DNA of 59,738 bases, from assembly GCA_021107945.1 (NCBI GenBank), contig JAIORV010000062.1, forward strand, positions 1 to 59,738. Direction: 5' to 3'. Numbering within the stretch: the first letter of the stretch is position 1; the number at the start of each line of letters is the position of its first letter. Below, piece after piece: positions 8,024 through 17,417 of this stretch. The notes beneath the pieces were generated by a model. It was not told the DNA's origin. It made no database searches and worked only from the letters and a program-made list of their open reading frames with translations. The DNA is from Vulcanimicrobiota bacterium. GTDB lineage: Bacteria > Vulcanimicrobiota > JAJTBE01. The position numbers and the translations under genes are program-made.

Positions 8024-9487
8024 TCATCCCACCATCAGCACAAAAAGGTCGTTCACATTTGTCCCCGTGGGACCCGTTATGATGAGATCGCCTGTTAACT
8101 TGAGATATTCATACGAGTTGTTGTTGTCGAGGTATTCGTGTATATCCAGGTCTTTTTGTTCATTCCTGCAGGAGGGGCTTCTCAACTCTGATTTCATGCC
8201 GTTTCCGGGCTGGTCGGGAGACCAGCCCCTACCCAAATCGTGGGGCGGTCTGAATAGTAAAGCCAAATTACTACCGATTCCACCGGCCGCATCTGTAGGA
8301 CCGTCGGTGCCGTCCGAGCCCGCCGCTAGGAAAAGGCTCCGGCTCAATTCCCCCGATGAGGCTGTGAATGAAATCGCCGCCTCCTGGCATCGGCCTCCCT
8401 TGCCTTTACCCCTTATTGTAACAACAGGCTCGCCGCTCGCTATTACACAACAGGGAGCAGATACGGGAAAATCATCGCCACTTTCGACATGCCTTGCGAT
8501 TGATGTGAAAAAATCTCCGATATGCCTGGCCTCGCCACGAATCCAGTTCGTCAGGATCATGGTATTGTATCCTAATTTCTCTGCAATAATTTTTGCCTGC
8601 CTCGTCATTGCGATATTATCCCCTATAACGACAGATGAGGATTTTGCAAGGCAAGGATTACCCGCCTTTATAGTCTCCAGAATGTCTCCTGACACTCCCC
8701 TTAGAATAAAATCATAAATTAACTGTGGTATCTCGTCTTTTATTTTGTATTTTTCGATTATTTTCATCACATCTTCAAATGTCCCGGTGTCGGCAACCGT
8801 GGGACCTGACGCGATTGATTCCAGGGGGCTTCCCAGAACATCGGACAGGATAAGCGAGACGACCCTGGCGGGATATGCAAGCTCTGCGGTCTTTCCACCT
8901 TTCACCATTGAAATATGCTTCCTTATGGTGTTTATCTCCTCGATATCCGCTCCGCATTTTAACAATGTGTTCGTTATCATTTTTAAATCATCAATTGTCA
9001 TGCCGGGGTAAAGGGATTCATAAAGAGCAGACCCGCCGCCGGAAATCAGGAACAGAACAAGATCATCCTCACCTGCGTTCCTCAATATGTCGATAATCTC
9101 CCCCGTTGATTCAAGAGAACGCTCGTCAGGCACGGGATGTGACGCCTCCTTAACAATCAAAGGATGAAGGTCCTTCTCTCCCGCATGTCCGTCTTTTGTT
9201 ATGACAAGCCCGCCTGCAATCATTTCTTTGATTTCTTTCAGGGAGTCAAGAGCAGACCCTGCCATAACATACCCTGCCTTGCCTATGCCGAATATGAATA
9301 TTTTTCTTAATTTCTTGTAGTTGATCTCGATACAGGTCGGAGTTCCCTTTTTTCCGAAAAGTATCAAATCTCCCTCGATTTTCAGGTTTTCCCATATCGC
9401 CCTGTGGGGGATCATTTTCTCAACGGCTCCCCGGTATATGGAAAGGGCATCATTTCTCAATTTTTCGATGATATTTTTCTCAGGCAT
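8024..9487 (-). CDS. Glycerate 2-kinase (GckA/TtuD type) with an in-frame repeat insertion
   Basis: Phosphorylates D-glycerate to 2-phosphoglycerate, feeding lower glycolysis. The DUF4147 N-terminal domain shows FGIGKAGYVMA, HPVPDERS and LISGGGSALYE. The C-terminal MOFRL domain shows ASGEPVVTIRGKGKGGRCQE and AAGSDGTDGPTDAAGG, ending in TGPTGTNVNDL. At about residues 403-445, where the family has a short variable loop, an extra stretch including FRPPHDLGRGWSPDQPGNGM is present. Its DNA (8190-8259) is a copy of the intergenic repeat at 9637-9706, so a mobile or dispersed repeat has been tolerated inside the enzyme without breaking the frame. Start at 9487 has GGGAG 7 nt upstream. All recognisable motifs survive, so it is probably active. 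Confidence 0.92.
   Translation of the reverse strand: MPEKNIIEKLRNDALSIYRGAVEKMIPHRAIWENLKIEGDLILFGKKGTPTCIEINYKKLRKIFIFGIGKAGYVMAGSALDSLKEIKEMIAGGLVITKDGHAGEKDLHPLIVKEASHPVPDERSLESTGEIIDILRNAGEDDLVLFLISGGGSALYESLYPGMTIDDLKMITNTLLKCGADIEEINTIRKHISMVKGGKTAELAYPARVVSLILSDVLGSPLESIASGPTVADTGTFEDVMKIIEKYKIKDEIPQLIYDFILRGVSGDILETIKAGNPCLAKSSSVVIGDNIAMTRQAKIIAEKLGYNTMILTNWIRGEARHIGDFFTSIARHVESGDDFPVSAPCCVIASGEPVVTIRGKGKGGRCQEAAISFTASSGELSRSLFLAAGSDGTDGPTDAAGGIGSNLALLFRPPHDLGRGWSPDQPGNGMKSELRSPSCRNEQKDLDIHEYLDNNNSYEYLKLTGDLIITGPTGTNVNDLFVLMVG
8190..8259. repeat. Dispersed 70-bp repeat, coding copy
   Basis: Aligned with 9637-9706 this segment shares most positions, including TTTCATGCCGTTTCC, CTGGTCGGGAGACC and CTACCCAAAT. 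It contains the palindromic core GGTCGGGAGACC. Here it is read in frame by glycerate kinase; the other copy is non-coding. Confidence 0.8.
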
Positions 9488-9978
9488 TTTTGACTCCCAT
9501 CAGGTTATTTTCAGCTATTTTTTAAAACCGCAAAGACCACAAAGACTATAGATTATTCTCTTTGTGTTCTTTGCAGATTTGCGGTTAAATATAATATTTA
9601 ATCAGACCCCTCTTATGGGAAGAACTCATTAATCTCGATTTCATGCCGTTTCCAACCTGGTCGGGAGACCGGCCTCTACCCAAATAGCGGGGTGATCTGA
9701 AAAGTGGCCTATCCTTTGTTTTCCATCCTCCGTGTCCTTCGTGTCTTCGTGGTTAAATTTCCGTCCTCCATCTTCCGCTATCTGTTATTCGTCCTCCGTC
9801 TTCCATTTATCGGGACGGGGACGTCCCTCCTACAAATTGAGATGTGAGAAATGAGAAGTGGGAAATGGGAGGTGTGAAGTGAGAGGTGGAAAACGAGATC
9901 CGACAACTGACAACCGACATCCGTCCTCCGCCCTCTATCCTTTGTTTTCCGTTCTCCGTGTCCTTCGTGTCTTCGTGG
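9488..9978. repeat. Intergenic repeat cluster with three element types
   Basis: No gene seen in about 490 bases. 9526-9587 is a nonamer-phased inverted repeat, starting AACCGCAAAG and ending TTTGCGGTTAA. 9637-9706 is the non-coding copy of the repeat found inside glycerate kinase. 9771-9805 is a pyrimidine-rich heptad array and 9806-9833 carries the GGGACG/CGTCCC hairpin. 9840-9945 is a second heptad array that changes from purine-rich to pyrimidine-rich at AACGAGATCC. Confidence 0.75.
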
Positions 9979-12540
9979 TTAAATCTCCGCTCTCCGTTTC
10001 GCCGTTATCCCCAGTTCTTCAAGCTTCATCAGAAGTTCACGGGGGCAATCGGAGGGTATGATCACCTGCTCTATATCCCCGATGTTCAGGGATCCTTTTA
10101 TCTTTCCTTCCAGGTAGGCCAGATCATATTTATTCAGAAACTCCGGCAATTTATCGATAGGTGAATCAAGCAATTCCTGTTTTATTGCGGGATCTTTTTT
10201 GCGAACCTGCCGTATTGCCCACGCGGCCATTGATCTTCGGTAATCTTTGGGAACAACGACCCATTCCCCGAATCGCTCCCTTGCTTTCTTCATCAGCGCC
10301 GGATCTGCGGAATCATATGATAGCGATTTACCTCTCATTTTATTGCTCATTATTTTGAGCGCCCTCCACCCCGATCTATATGTCGCCCAGGATCTTGCCT
10401 GTAATGTCTCAGGCTTTATTCTCACTTCCACTTCTCCGTATTCCGGGTTGCCGTCGCCAAAGCCTATCTCGCCGAATGTATATTCAAACGCCCCGTACAT
10501 TTCATCTTCAACTTTCGGGGTGTATGGGGAAACTTCAACATTTTTAAGCCTTGCTACCTGTGCTGTTGATAGGATTGCGCCGTCTTCCAGGATTCTTGCA
10601 AGGCGGTTTGTTTTCATGCGGAAGGAATACTTCGGAAGCAGTCCTGTTATTCTATCGAAAAGGACTTTCTCATCGGGCGTCATCTGCCCTATCTTATTCA
10701 TTTCCCAGTCCATATTTTCCGTTGACAATTCTTCAAGAGTTTTTCCCGCCTGAATTTCAATTTCGTTTTCATAAACAGGCTTGCCTTCTGTAAGATAGTT
10801 AAAAAGAGCGGAGGTATAGCTCTTCATGCTTTTGTATTTTTGGCCGGGATCCTGAAATGTCAGGTTCACATTCCGGCTTATCTTCCGCTCCACCGGGAAA
10901 TCGGTTACAAGGATGCCGACGCCAAGTTTGACATCGCATTTTGCCAGCGCCGATGCCACATGACCCATTTCCATGTCAATCGTGGTTATCTGTTTCTCCA
11001 TAGCCTGATTTAGAAAATCGGGGGTTTCCGCCATTGGTGAAATAACACTTACATGGGACAATTGCCCGGAACCTCCGGACAGAACATTTTTCATCTCCAC
11101 ACCGGATTCCCCCAAAATATGGTCGGGGAAAACGATACTATAGGGATCCCTGATATGTGTGGACCCCGCCGACCCCGCGGTAAAAACATACTTTATCTCC
11201 GGGTTATCATTGACAAGTCGCTTCAGATTCTCTCCCAGGATCTCCCCGTGATAGGAATCTTTTGAAGCCAACACAGCCACCCGCTTGTTATCGGGTAATT
11301 CATATATATCAGCCGACCAGCTCGAGGATTTGCTATGGACAGGAGAGAGATGATATTTATTCCAATCTTCCTGGAATGCGTTGTCATATCCCACGACAAC
11401 AGCATCAATTCGCCCCGTTTCGTCTTTCTTTTCCCGGAAAAAGTCTTTCAATTTATTATACTGATTTTCATAAATCGATTTCGATTCCAGAACGGAAACT
11501 TCAGGAATGCTTTCTTTCCCGTGAAGTCTCCTCTTGACCAGTAATTCGAAATGCTTCAAAAGCGTCTTGCCGTCAAAGTTACTTATGATTAGGGTTTTTT
11601 TGCCGCCTGGATGAGTGAGCAGGTGGATATCCTTTGACCAGGAGCTTATGGGCAGTTTAAATGTCTCTGCCCTTTCGATTTTGGGCAGATCCGCTATTGA
11701 TTGCTCCAGTGGAATATTGGAAAAGCGTATGTGGTCTTTTTCGTTCAGGACATCCAGGACACATGCCAGCGCGCCGAGTCTTGTTTTTACGTATGAATCC
11801 ACATCATCCCAGCGAAGCTTATCCACTTCCACATTATTGACTTCAGGGCTGAAACCCCGGTGAATCACGCCGTCGGAGGATTTTACCCTGTTTATTGAAG
11901 ACGGGGAAATCTCCGAGACAATTAGCTCATTCTCAAGTCCCAGGTAGTCTCTGGCCTTCTCAAGGGATTCAACCACCACGGGTTTATATTCCTGAAACGC
12001 CGGGATCCCTATCACTCTTTTTTCGATATCCCTGTAAAGATCAAGCTGTGTGGGGACGGTTTTTGTGTTGTCCTGTGAGGCGGTGATTGTCACGGGAGCA
12101 TCTTCCATTGCGTTTGCTCCCGGTAGATTCTTTCCGGGCAGGGCGCGACGGAATTCATATAAGAAACCGTCCTGAATACTCCGGCTCGCCGCTTTCAGAG
12201 CGGGACCAAGCGCGCCTCCCATTAATGAGAATGCGACATCCTGTGCCGTGCCGGCGGTTATTTTTGCGAGTTGGGATTCCATTCCGCCAATTGGGGAAGA
12301 GATTTTGGCGGTTGAAACATCCTTTATATATTTATCATGGATAGCATCCGGGGATGAGTCCTCTCCGGAAGATATTATTGAATTATCTTTTGATTCAGAG
12401 CTTTTTTCGGTTACGCTCTTTTGTCCGGCTCGCCCAACGGCAAAACCGGCCTTCTTCGAGGCCTGAGATTGCCCTGAAAGCGTGTTGTTTGTGGAGCCAA
12501 TAATTGATTCCAGATTAAAATTTGCCTTTATTTCGCTCAT
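9979..12540 (-). CDS. Large protein with nucleoside-phosphorylase-like and unrecognised C-terminal domain
   Basis: 853 residues from the chosen start. Residues 1-110 are low-complexity and alanine/serine-rich with a short glycine-rich helix (MGGALGPAL). About 375-585 resemble the PNP/UDP phosphorylase (MTA/SAH nucleosidase) fold: IDAVVVGY, YVFTAGSAGS and TTIDMEMGHVASALA, the last matching the ribose-binding Glu-Met-Glu region. About 628-853 form a separate domain with YGEVEVRIKPETL and YLEGKIKGSLNIGDIEQVIIP, which vaguely recalls DUF3626/ADP-ribosyltransferase-like effector domains; this is a weak inference. No signal peptide. The frame is open 37 codons further, but the ATG at 12540 has AGAGGC 9 nt upstream and a plausible cytosolic start (MSEIKANFNLES). 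The overall function is unknown. Confidence 0.7.
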   Translation of the reverse strand: MSEIKANFNLESIIGSTNNTLSGQSQASKKAGFAVGRAGQKSVTEKSSESKDNSIISSGEDSSPDAIHDKYIKDVSTAKISSPIGGMESQLAKITAGTAQDVAFSLMGGALGPALKAASRSIQDGFLYEFRRALPGKNLPGANAMEDAPVTITASQDNTKTVPTQLDLYRDIEKRVIGIPAFQEYKPVVVESLEKARDYLGLENELIVSEISPSSINRVKSSDGVIHRGFSPEVNNVEVDKLRWDDVDSYVKTRLGALACVLDVLNEKDHIRFSNIPLEQSIADLPKIERAETFKLPISSWSKDIHLLTHPGGKKTLIISNFDGKTLLKHFELLVKRRLHGKESIPEVSVLESKSIYENQYNKLKDFFREKKDETGRIDAVVVGYDNAFQEDWNKYHLSPVHSKSSSWSADIYELPDNKRVAVLASKDSYHGEILGENLKRLVNDNPEIKYVFTAGSAGSTHIRDPYSIVFPDHILGESGVEMKNVLSGGSGQLSHVSVISPMAETPDFLNQAMEKQITTIDMEMGHVASALAKCDVKLGVGILVTDFPVERKISRNVNLTFQDPGQKYKSMKSYTSALFNYLTEGKPVYENEIEIQAGKTLEELSTENMDWEMNKIGQMTPDEKVLFDRITGLLPKYSFRMKTNRLARILEDGAILSTAQVARLKNVEVSPYTPKVEDEMYGAFEYTFGEIGFGDGNPEYGEVEVRIKPETLQARSWATYRSGWRALKIMSNKMRGKSLSYDSADPALMKKARERFGEWVVVPKDYRRSMAAWAIRQVRKKDPAIKQELLDSPIDKLPEFLNKYDLAYLEGKIKGSLNIGDIEQVIIPSDCPRELLMKLEELGITAKRRAEI

Positions 12541-12949
12541 TATGAATGCCTCTGAAAGAGTATTCTCCGAAAAAAACCACAAAACAAGATAATTGACCGG
12601 GGTGGTTGCCCCCGACCACCCATTTTGGACATTAGTTTCGAGAAGTACCATATGCAGTAGGGGGATAATGAGTCGTGGTTTTGATCATGTTCATTTTAAT
12701 TCATGAAGTGGTTGAAATCAATCTATTTTTGTTAACTTTAGATTAACATTTGAGCATAATGGAAGAACCGGATTGGCAGTGAAGAAATGTATGCATATTT
12801 GTGTTTACCTCTTTATCGGGGCTGTCTAAGAAGTGGAAACAGTCATCCTGAAGACGTCATCCTGAACTTGTTTCAGGATCTAATGACCAAGCTGTTTTTT
12901 AGATCCCGATATCCATCATCCATCCTCCGCAATCCGCCCTCCGTCCTCT
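12541..12949. repeat. Intergenic stretch with an inverted repeat and a heptad array
   Basis: About 410 bases without a gene. 12849-12877 holds the inverted repeat ATCCTGAAC...GTTTCAGGAT, a common dispersed palindrome type. 12905-12950 is a pyrimidine-rich array in steps of seven (CATCCTC, CGCCCTC, CGTCCTC). The rest is AT-rich and may hold the promoter of the gene to the left. Confidence 0.6.
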
Positions 12950-14023
12950 TTACCTGAAATAACTCTTTTTTCTTTCAGGCAACTTTTCCTCAAACTGCTC
13001 ATTGTATCTATCTCTCAAAAATGTAATAAAAAACACATAGTTTCTCGTTTCGCTATAAGGTGGAATTCCCCCGTATCTTTGCACCGCTCCGGGTCCCGCG
13101 TTATAACTTGCAAGCGCCAGGGGAATGGTATTCTTGTACCCTCGCCACCTGCGAAGCTGGTAGTTGAGGTATTTTGCCGCTCCTCCCACATTCTGAACAA
13201 CATTTTCCGGGTCCACACCAAGCGATCTTGCCGTTCCGGGCATCAATTGCCCCAGCCCGATTGCGCCTGAAACCGAAACGGCATCCACATCAAACGCAGA
13301 CTCGATGTTTATAAGCGCTGTCAGAAGAAGGGGATCGATATCATATTTCCTGCTGTAATATATGATACTCTTGCCGATTTTTTTAATATCTTTCCACGGG
13401 TAATGAGGATTGTGGCAATAAACCCTGTGAAGCACGAACGGGTAATATTTATTCCGTATGGTAACTTCCCCACCTGTTGTATTCATTTTGAAGTTTTCGG
13501 TCAACTTATATTTATTCTTGAAACAAATAAATGATATTTTTTCAGGTGGAGCAATGATGACAACTGATTTTGCCGGAACATATAAAAGCTTGTTGTCCCT
13601 GAGATTAAGGCTTCCTTTCACTCCTATGGTATATCCGGTTCTGTTAAAATCAAGGTTTCTTATTTTTTTGTCGGCATAGACCCAGAAATGAAGTCCTTCG
13701 GGAGATTTCACATAGAGCCAGTAATTTTGGGGATACTTGATGAATTTTTCAACTTTGCCCTTCCAGAATATGGTCTGCTGACTGAATGACTCGAGCTTTT
13801 TAATTAAATCCTCATCAGTACCGCCCGAGTCGGCAATTCTGCGCTCAATAACATTCACCCGGTAAGGTGTGATGGAATGGTTTATCACCCTGCTCTTATA
13901 TTTCTTTATTGGACCGTCGGAAACCCCGGCATGCGAGGGTGAAACTTTGGCTGATAAAGCGAAAATCAATAATAATAATAGGGAAAATATCGCAATTTTA
14001 TTTATATAAATACCGTTTTTCAT
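12950..14023 (-). CDS. Exported lytic transglycosylase (SLT domain)
   Basis: Cleaves the MurNAc-GlcNAc bond of peptidoglycan with formation of anhydro-MurNAc. A signal peptide occupies residues 1-32 (HAGVSDG follows). Residues 84-160 form an OB-like beta-rich domain ([32 protein letters not shown]). The catalytic SLT domain spans about 208-340: Glu241 in [12 protein letters not shown], then [10 protein letters not shown] (256-265) and [14 protein letters not shown] (306-319), the standard family-1 motifs. The OB-like N-domain fused to SLT is less common and could position the enzyme on a partner or on the wall. The gene is isolated by repeat-bearing spacers on both sides, so it is probably its own transcription unit. 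Confidence 0.93.
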   Translation of the reverse strand: MKNGIYINKIAIFSLLLLLIFALSAKVSPSHAGVSDGPIKKYKSRVINHSITPYRVNVIERRIADSGGTDEDLIKKLESFSQQTIFWKGKVEKFIKYPQNYWLYVKSPEGLHFWVYADKKIRNLDFNRTGYTIGVKGSLNLRDNKLLYVPAKSVVIIAPPEKISFICFKNKYKLTENFKMNTTGGEVTIRNKYYPFVLHRVYCHNPHYPWKDIKKIGKSIIYYSRKYDIDPLLLTALINIESAFDVDAVSVSGAIGLGQLMPGTARSLGVDPENVVQNVGGAAKYLNYQLRRWRGYKNTIPLALASYNAGPGAVQRYGGIPPYSETRNYVFFITFLRDRYNEQFEEKLPERKKSYFR

Positions 14024-14301
14024 TCAATATGCGACCGCCTGAATTTTTAAGTATAACAAATTCAATCTTCCCCATCTATTCCCTGCAAGAAACCTGTGGT
14101 TTGAAGTCATTCTCAAATAAGCTGTTTTAATAAGCATTATCCTTTTTGAACTGCGGCGAGACGCCGCAGCTACCTATATTATTATAATGGTGGGGGTGGC
14201 GTCCCGCCGCCCAAATAACAAGATAGTTTTTTGAAGATGGCGGGTGCCCCTTGGGCGCGGGAAGAGACTTTAAAAAAAGATTCTTCCCCGAAATGCCCTG
14301 A
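14024..14301. repeat. Spacer with a GC-rich hairpin
   Basis: About 280 bases. The hairpin GCGGCGAGACGCCGC at 14154-14168 and a related GGCGTCCCGCC at 14198-14208 are the only clear structures. They look like degraded members of a dispersed hairpin family. No open frame of note. Confidence 0.5.
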
Positions 14302-15390
14302 TTAAATTATTCCCTCATTTCTCTGCTTTACAAGATCATACCAGAATGTGCCGGGAGTTATCATCCTTCTGGGTTTGTAATCCTTCAAAGATGTGTCTGT
14401 GATCTTATCTCCCCGAACTGAAACCATCCGACCCCACTGGTTGCCCGCGACCATTTCCGCCGCTTTCACTCCCATTCTGAATCCGTAGAATGCGTCAAAT
14501 GCAGAGGGATCTCCCCTGAACGGATGTGTCGCCTGGAAAGATCTCGACTCGATGCCTGTCAGTTTCTCAATCTCTTTTGCGATTTTACTTCCGGTCTGTT
14601 TCTTGAAGAAGAAGACATTGCCAAATGTATCGTGGGTTTTATCTTTCTTTTTGTCTCCCTCTTTCTTTTCATCCGATGCTTTAATTTCGATAGCTTCTCC
14701 CACAATAACCAGCGCCCATTTATGCTTTGAATAAAACTCGGTTACTCTGTCCGCTAACTGCTGAAGATCCAACTCCATTTCAGGAATTGCGATATAACAT
14801 GCTCCTCCCGCAATGCCTGCAACAACGACGGTGAAGCCTGAGTGTCTGCCGAATAACTCAATTACTCCGCATCTTTGGTGCGATTTCAGCGTGTCGATAA
14901 ACCCGGGGATTGCATGGTCATATACAGCTTCGTTGTATGACCAGAAGCCTACTGAATAATCGGTTCCCGAAAGATCCAGGTCCATCGTCTTGGGGATGCC
15001 GATAACATTTGCTCCTGCCTGTGAAATTTTGTTGGCAACGGTTAATGTATCGTCACCTCCGAATGATACAAGCCCGGTCACGCCTAATTCCTTGAGGTTT
15101 TTAAGGACGGTTGCCTCTCCGTTTTCAATATCTGCCTGGTATGGATTTGTCCTGGATGTGCCGATTGAAGTACTGCCGCTGCGCGTCAATCCCTCGATCT
15201 TGTCACCTTCAAGGAGAATCGTTTCCGGAGGGGTCCTCAGAAGACCTCTCCACCCGGCTTCTATACCGATGACCTGATATTTTTCATGGTTCATCTTTCT
15301 TGCAAACGCTTCAAGAAAGGGATCCAGTCCCGGCGCGCATCCGCCTCCCGTAAGGACTGCCACTTTTGCTTTCATTTCTTTTGATGACAT
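14302..15390 (-). CDS. 6-phosphofructokinase, probably pyrophosphate-dependent
   Basis: Phosphorylates fructose 6-phosphate in glycolysis. The family loops are clear: GGGCAPGLDPF (15-25), GGDDTLTVA (111-119), PKTMDLDLSGTDYSVGF (133-149), GRHSGF and the C-terminal RRMITPGT. Two residues that set phosphoryl-donor choice in this family are of the PPi type: Asp in GGDD instead of Gly, and Lys in PKT instead of Gly in PGT. Both catalytic aspartates of the T-x-D-x-D loop remain, although the usual Asn between them is Leu. A lysine-rich loop (EKKEGDKKKDKTHD) is inserted around residue 225. Start 15390 has GAGGAGTGAT upstream. The donor assignment is inferred from motifs only. Confidence 0.87.
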   Translation of the reverse strand: MSSKEMKAKVAVLTGGGCAPGLDPFLEAFARKMNHEKYQVIGIEAGWRGLLRTPPETILLEGDKIEGLTRSGSTSIGTSRTNPYQADIENGEATVLKNLKELGVTGLVSFGGDDTLTVANKISQAGANVIGIPKTMDLDLSGTDYSVGFWSYNEAVYDHAIPGFIDTLKSHQRCGVIELFGRHSGFTVVVAGIAGGACYIAIPEMELDLQQLADRVTEFYSKHKWALVIVGEAIEIKASDEKKEGDKKKDKTHDTFGNVFFFKKQTGSKIAKEIEKLTGIESRSFQATHPFRGDPSAFDAFYGFRMGVKAAEMVAGNQWGRMVSVRGDKITDTSLKDYKPRRMITPGTFWYDLVKQRNEGII

Positions 15391-15922
15391 ATGTATATCA
15401 CTCCTCTGATTATTATGATTATATCCTTATATAATTTTGGAAAATGTCGATATTGGTTTTGTTAAAAATAGAAAAAATAAAATTCACAACCGTCAGTATA
15501 TCATATTATAATCAAACATTCCAGATTTCGCATCTATTCACCGCAAAGACCGGATGCCGGATGTCAGTTGTCAGAGGTCTGATGTCAGATCTGTAGGAGG
15601 GACGTCCCCGTCCCGATAAACGAATAACGCCGTCCGGATCTGTTTTCTCACCGCAAAGACCACAAAGACCACAAAGGGATTCGGAGAATGGATAAACGGA
15701 GGCGGAGAACATATCCCACTACACGCTTCTCATTTCCCGATTGCGACTTTACTCTATTGGTAGCGGAGGTTTTTAAATATCTCATGAGACTATCCCCCGG
15801 CTTCAGCCTGGGGTAATAAACCTCTCATGAGACTATCCCCCGGCTTCAGCCGGGAGTAATAAAGCTCTAATAATCCCTTTTAACTGCTTCAGCAGTTTAC
15901 CAGGCATTCCGCGGGCTCTGCG
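15391..15922. repeat. Intergenic repeat cluster
   Basis: 530 bases with no gene. 15538-15592 mixes a nonamer start with a purine-rich heptad run (CGGATGT, CAGAGGT). 15593-15620 is the GGGACG/CGTCCC hairpin. 15650-15675 is a nonamer run. 15782-15863 holds a tandem pair of about 45 bp units, each ATGAGACTATC followed by a CCCCCGGCTTCAGCC hairpin. 15878-15895 is a second hairpin AACTGCTTCAGCAGTT. Confidence 0.75.
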
Positions 15923-17221
15923 TTAACAAATCTCTCTGAATCTTCGACAATACTCATAAAATGTATCAGGAGTCATCATTTCATTTATATAGATATATTT
16001 CTCAGGCGAAAAGTCGTCTATGTGGGTGAAATTCTCCAATATCGACCAGTCCTCAATTTCTTCCTTTATCTTCCCCTTTGTTACCGCATATTCCCAAAGG
16101 GGAGTCCCGGGAAACAGGTTGACAGGTGATATCTGAACAGCTTTTAACTTGTAACGATTTACTTCCACAAACTTTATGATATCATCCAGATCCTCCATTG
16201 TCTGCCGGGGAAGTCCAATTACAAACGAACAATTTACCGACATCCCGGCTTCGTAGCATATATCCACCGCCCTGGTATTCCTGTCAAACGCTTTTTCGTC
16301 CCTTGTGCCGTCAATCTTCATGTCAAATACCGTGTCTGCGCCGAGGTATATCTCTTTTACTCCCATTTTCACAAGGTCTTCAACAACATCTTGATTTATC
16401 GCCCTTGTCCTGCCGAAACAAGTAAATTCTATTTTGCCCGCTATGTCATTTTTCTTTAAAAGGCTTGATATTTGCTTTATCCTTTTTTTATCCGCAAGGA
16501 AATTATCATCGAAAAGTATGATTTCTCTCACATTTTCTTTCCTGTAAAGATGCTCAATTTCCCTTGCAACATACTCTGCAGAATGTGACCTTACATTTCC
16601 CCATAACAGGTAAGTGGCGCAATATATACAGGCATATGGACAGCCTCTCGATGTTACTATGTGTGTTAATCCGTATCCTGCAAGCCTCCGTTTCGGGCAT
16701 GGGATAATATCGAGATCTTCCAGCGATTTCCGGGGAGTGGATGTCAAGACGGTTTTCTTCTCTTTCCTGTCCTGGCTGTCAAAATATGCAGTGCCGGAAA
16801 TCTTCGCCACATCAATAGTATCGAGCTTTCCTTTTTGTTGGAATAAATTTACAATCTCAAGAAATGTCTCCTCACCCTCGCCAATGACTCCAATATCAAA
16901 TACATCAGGGAGAGACCGGGGAAGTGCCGATATATGACATCCTCCGATGATGACAGGTATCTTATTGCCAAGCTTCTCCCTTATCTCTCCGCCTATTTTT
17001 ATAGCAGTTGTGAAATTTTCCGTCACGGATGAGATTCCTATGATTTCAGGGGGATTATCCCGGTCAATCATCGACGAATCGGTTGACGATGTTACTCTTA
17101 TTTCAAGATTAAAACCGGCATATTTTTGCAGGTACGATTCAAGATAACATAACCCCAGGGGAGGATATATTCTTGTAATAAAGCTTCTTCTTTTCATCGC
17201 TTCGATGAGAAGGATTTTCAT
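15923..17221 (-). CDS. B12-binding radical SAM protein
   Basis: Residues 1-130 form a cobalamin-binding-type Rossmann domain (PPLGLCYLESYL, IGISSVTENF, VIIGGCHISALP, GVIGEGEETF). The radical SAM core follows, with the cluster-binding CxxxCxxC at Cys194, Cys198 and Cys201 in SRGCPYACIYCAT. IILFDDNFLAD and SFVIGLPRQTMEDLDDI are later barrel strands. The layout matches the large group that includes BchE, hopanoid methylases and Elp3-like proteins, but I see nothing that fixes a substrate. At 432 residues it lacks any large extra C-terminal domain. It is a single gene between repeat-rich spacers. CGGAGAATC precedes the ATG by 6 nt. Confidence 0.9.
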   Translation of the reverse strand: MKILLIEAMKRRSFITRIYPPLGLCYLESYLQKYAGFNLEIRVTSSTDSSMIDRDNPPEIIGISSVTENFTTAIKIGGEIREKLGNKIPVIIGGCHISALPRSLPDVFDIGVIGEGEETFLEIVNLFQQKGKLDTIDVAKISGTAYFDSQDRKEKKTVLTSTPRKSLEDLDIIPCPKRRLAGYGLTHIVTSRGCPYACIYCATYLLWGNVRSHSAEYVAREIEHLYRKENVREIILFDDNFLADKKRIKQISSLLKKNDIAGKIEFTCFGRTRAINQDVVEDLVKMGVKEIYLGADTVFDMKIDGTRDEKAFDRNTRAVDICYEAGMSVNCSFVIGLPRQTMEDLDDIIKFVEVNRYKLKAVQISPVNLFPGTPLWEYAVTKGKIKEEIEDWSILENFTHIDDFSPEKYIYINEMMTPDTFYEYCRRFREIC

Positions 17222-17417
17222 GTGATGATTCTCCGGTGCAAGTTTTTCGATGTTATAAATAGGTATGAATAATGTTTTAAAAGCAAATATATTTTCTCCT
17301 CCCGGATCATATGAGAAAAGATATATTTATGGAGAGAATAGGGTTTTTATGAAGTAAGGAGAAAAACAATAATTCTTTGTGCCCTTTGTGGTGAATAGAT
17401 ACTTGAAAAGATTGTAT

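Noticed and set aside
12541-12651. N-terminal extension of the large nucleoside-phosphorylase-like protein
   Set aside because: No ribosome site and no conserved content; the ATG at 12540 has one.
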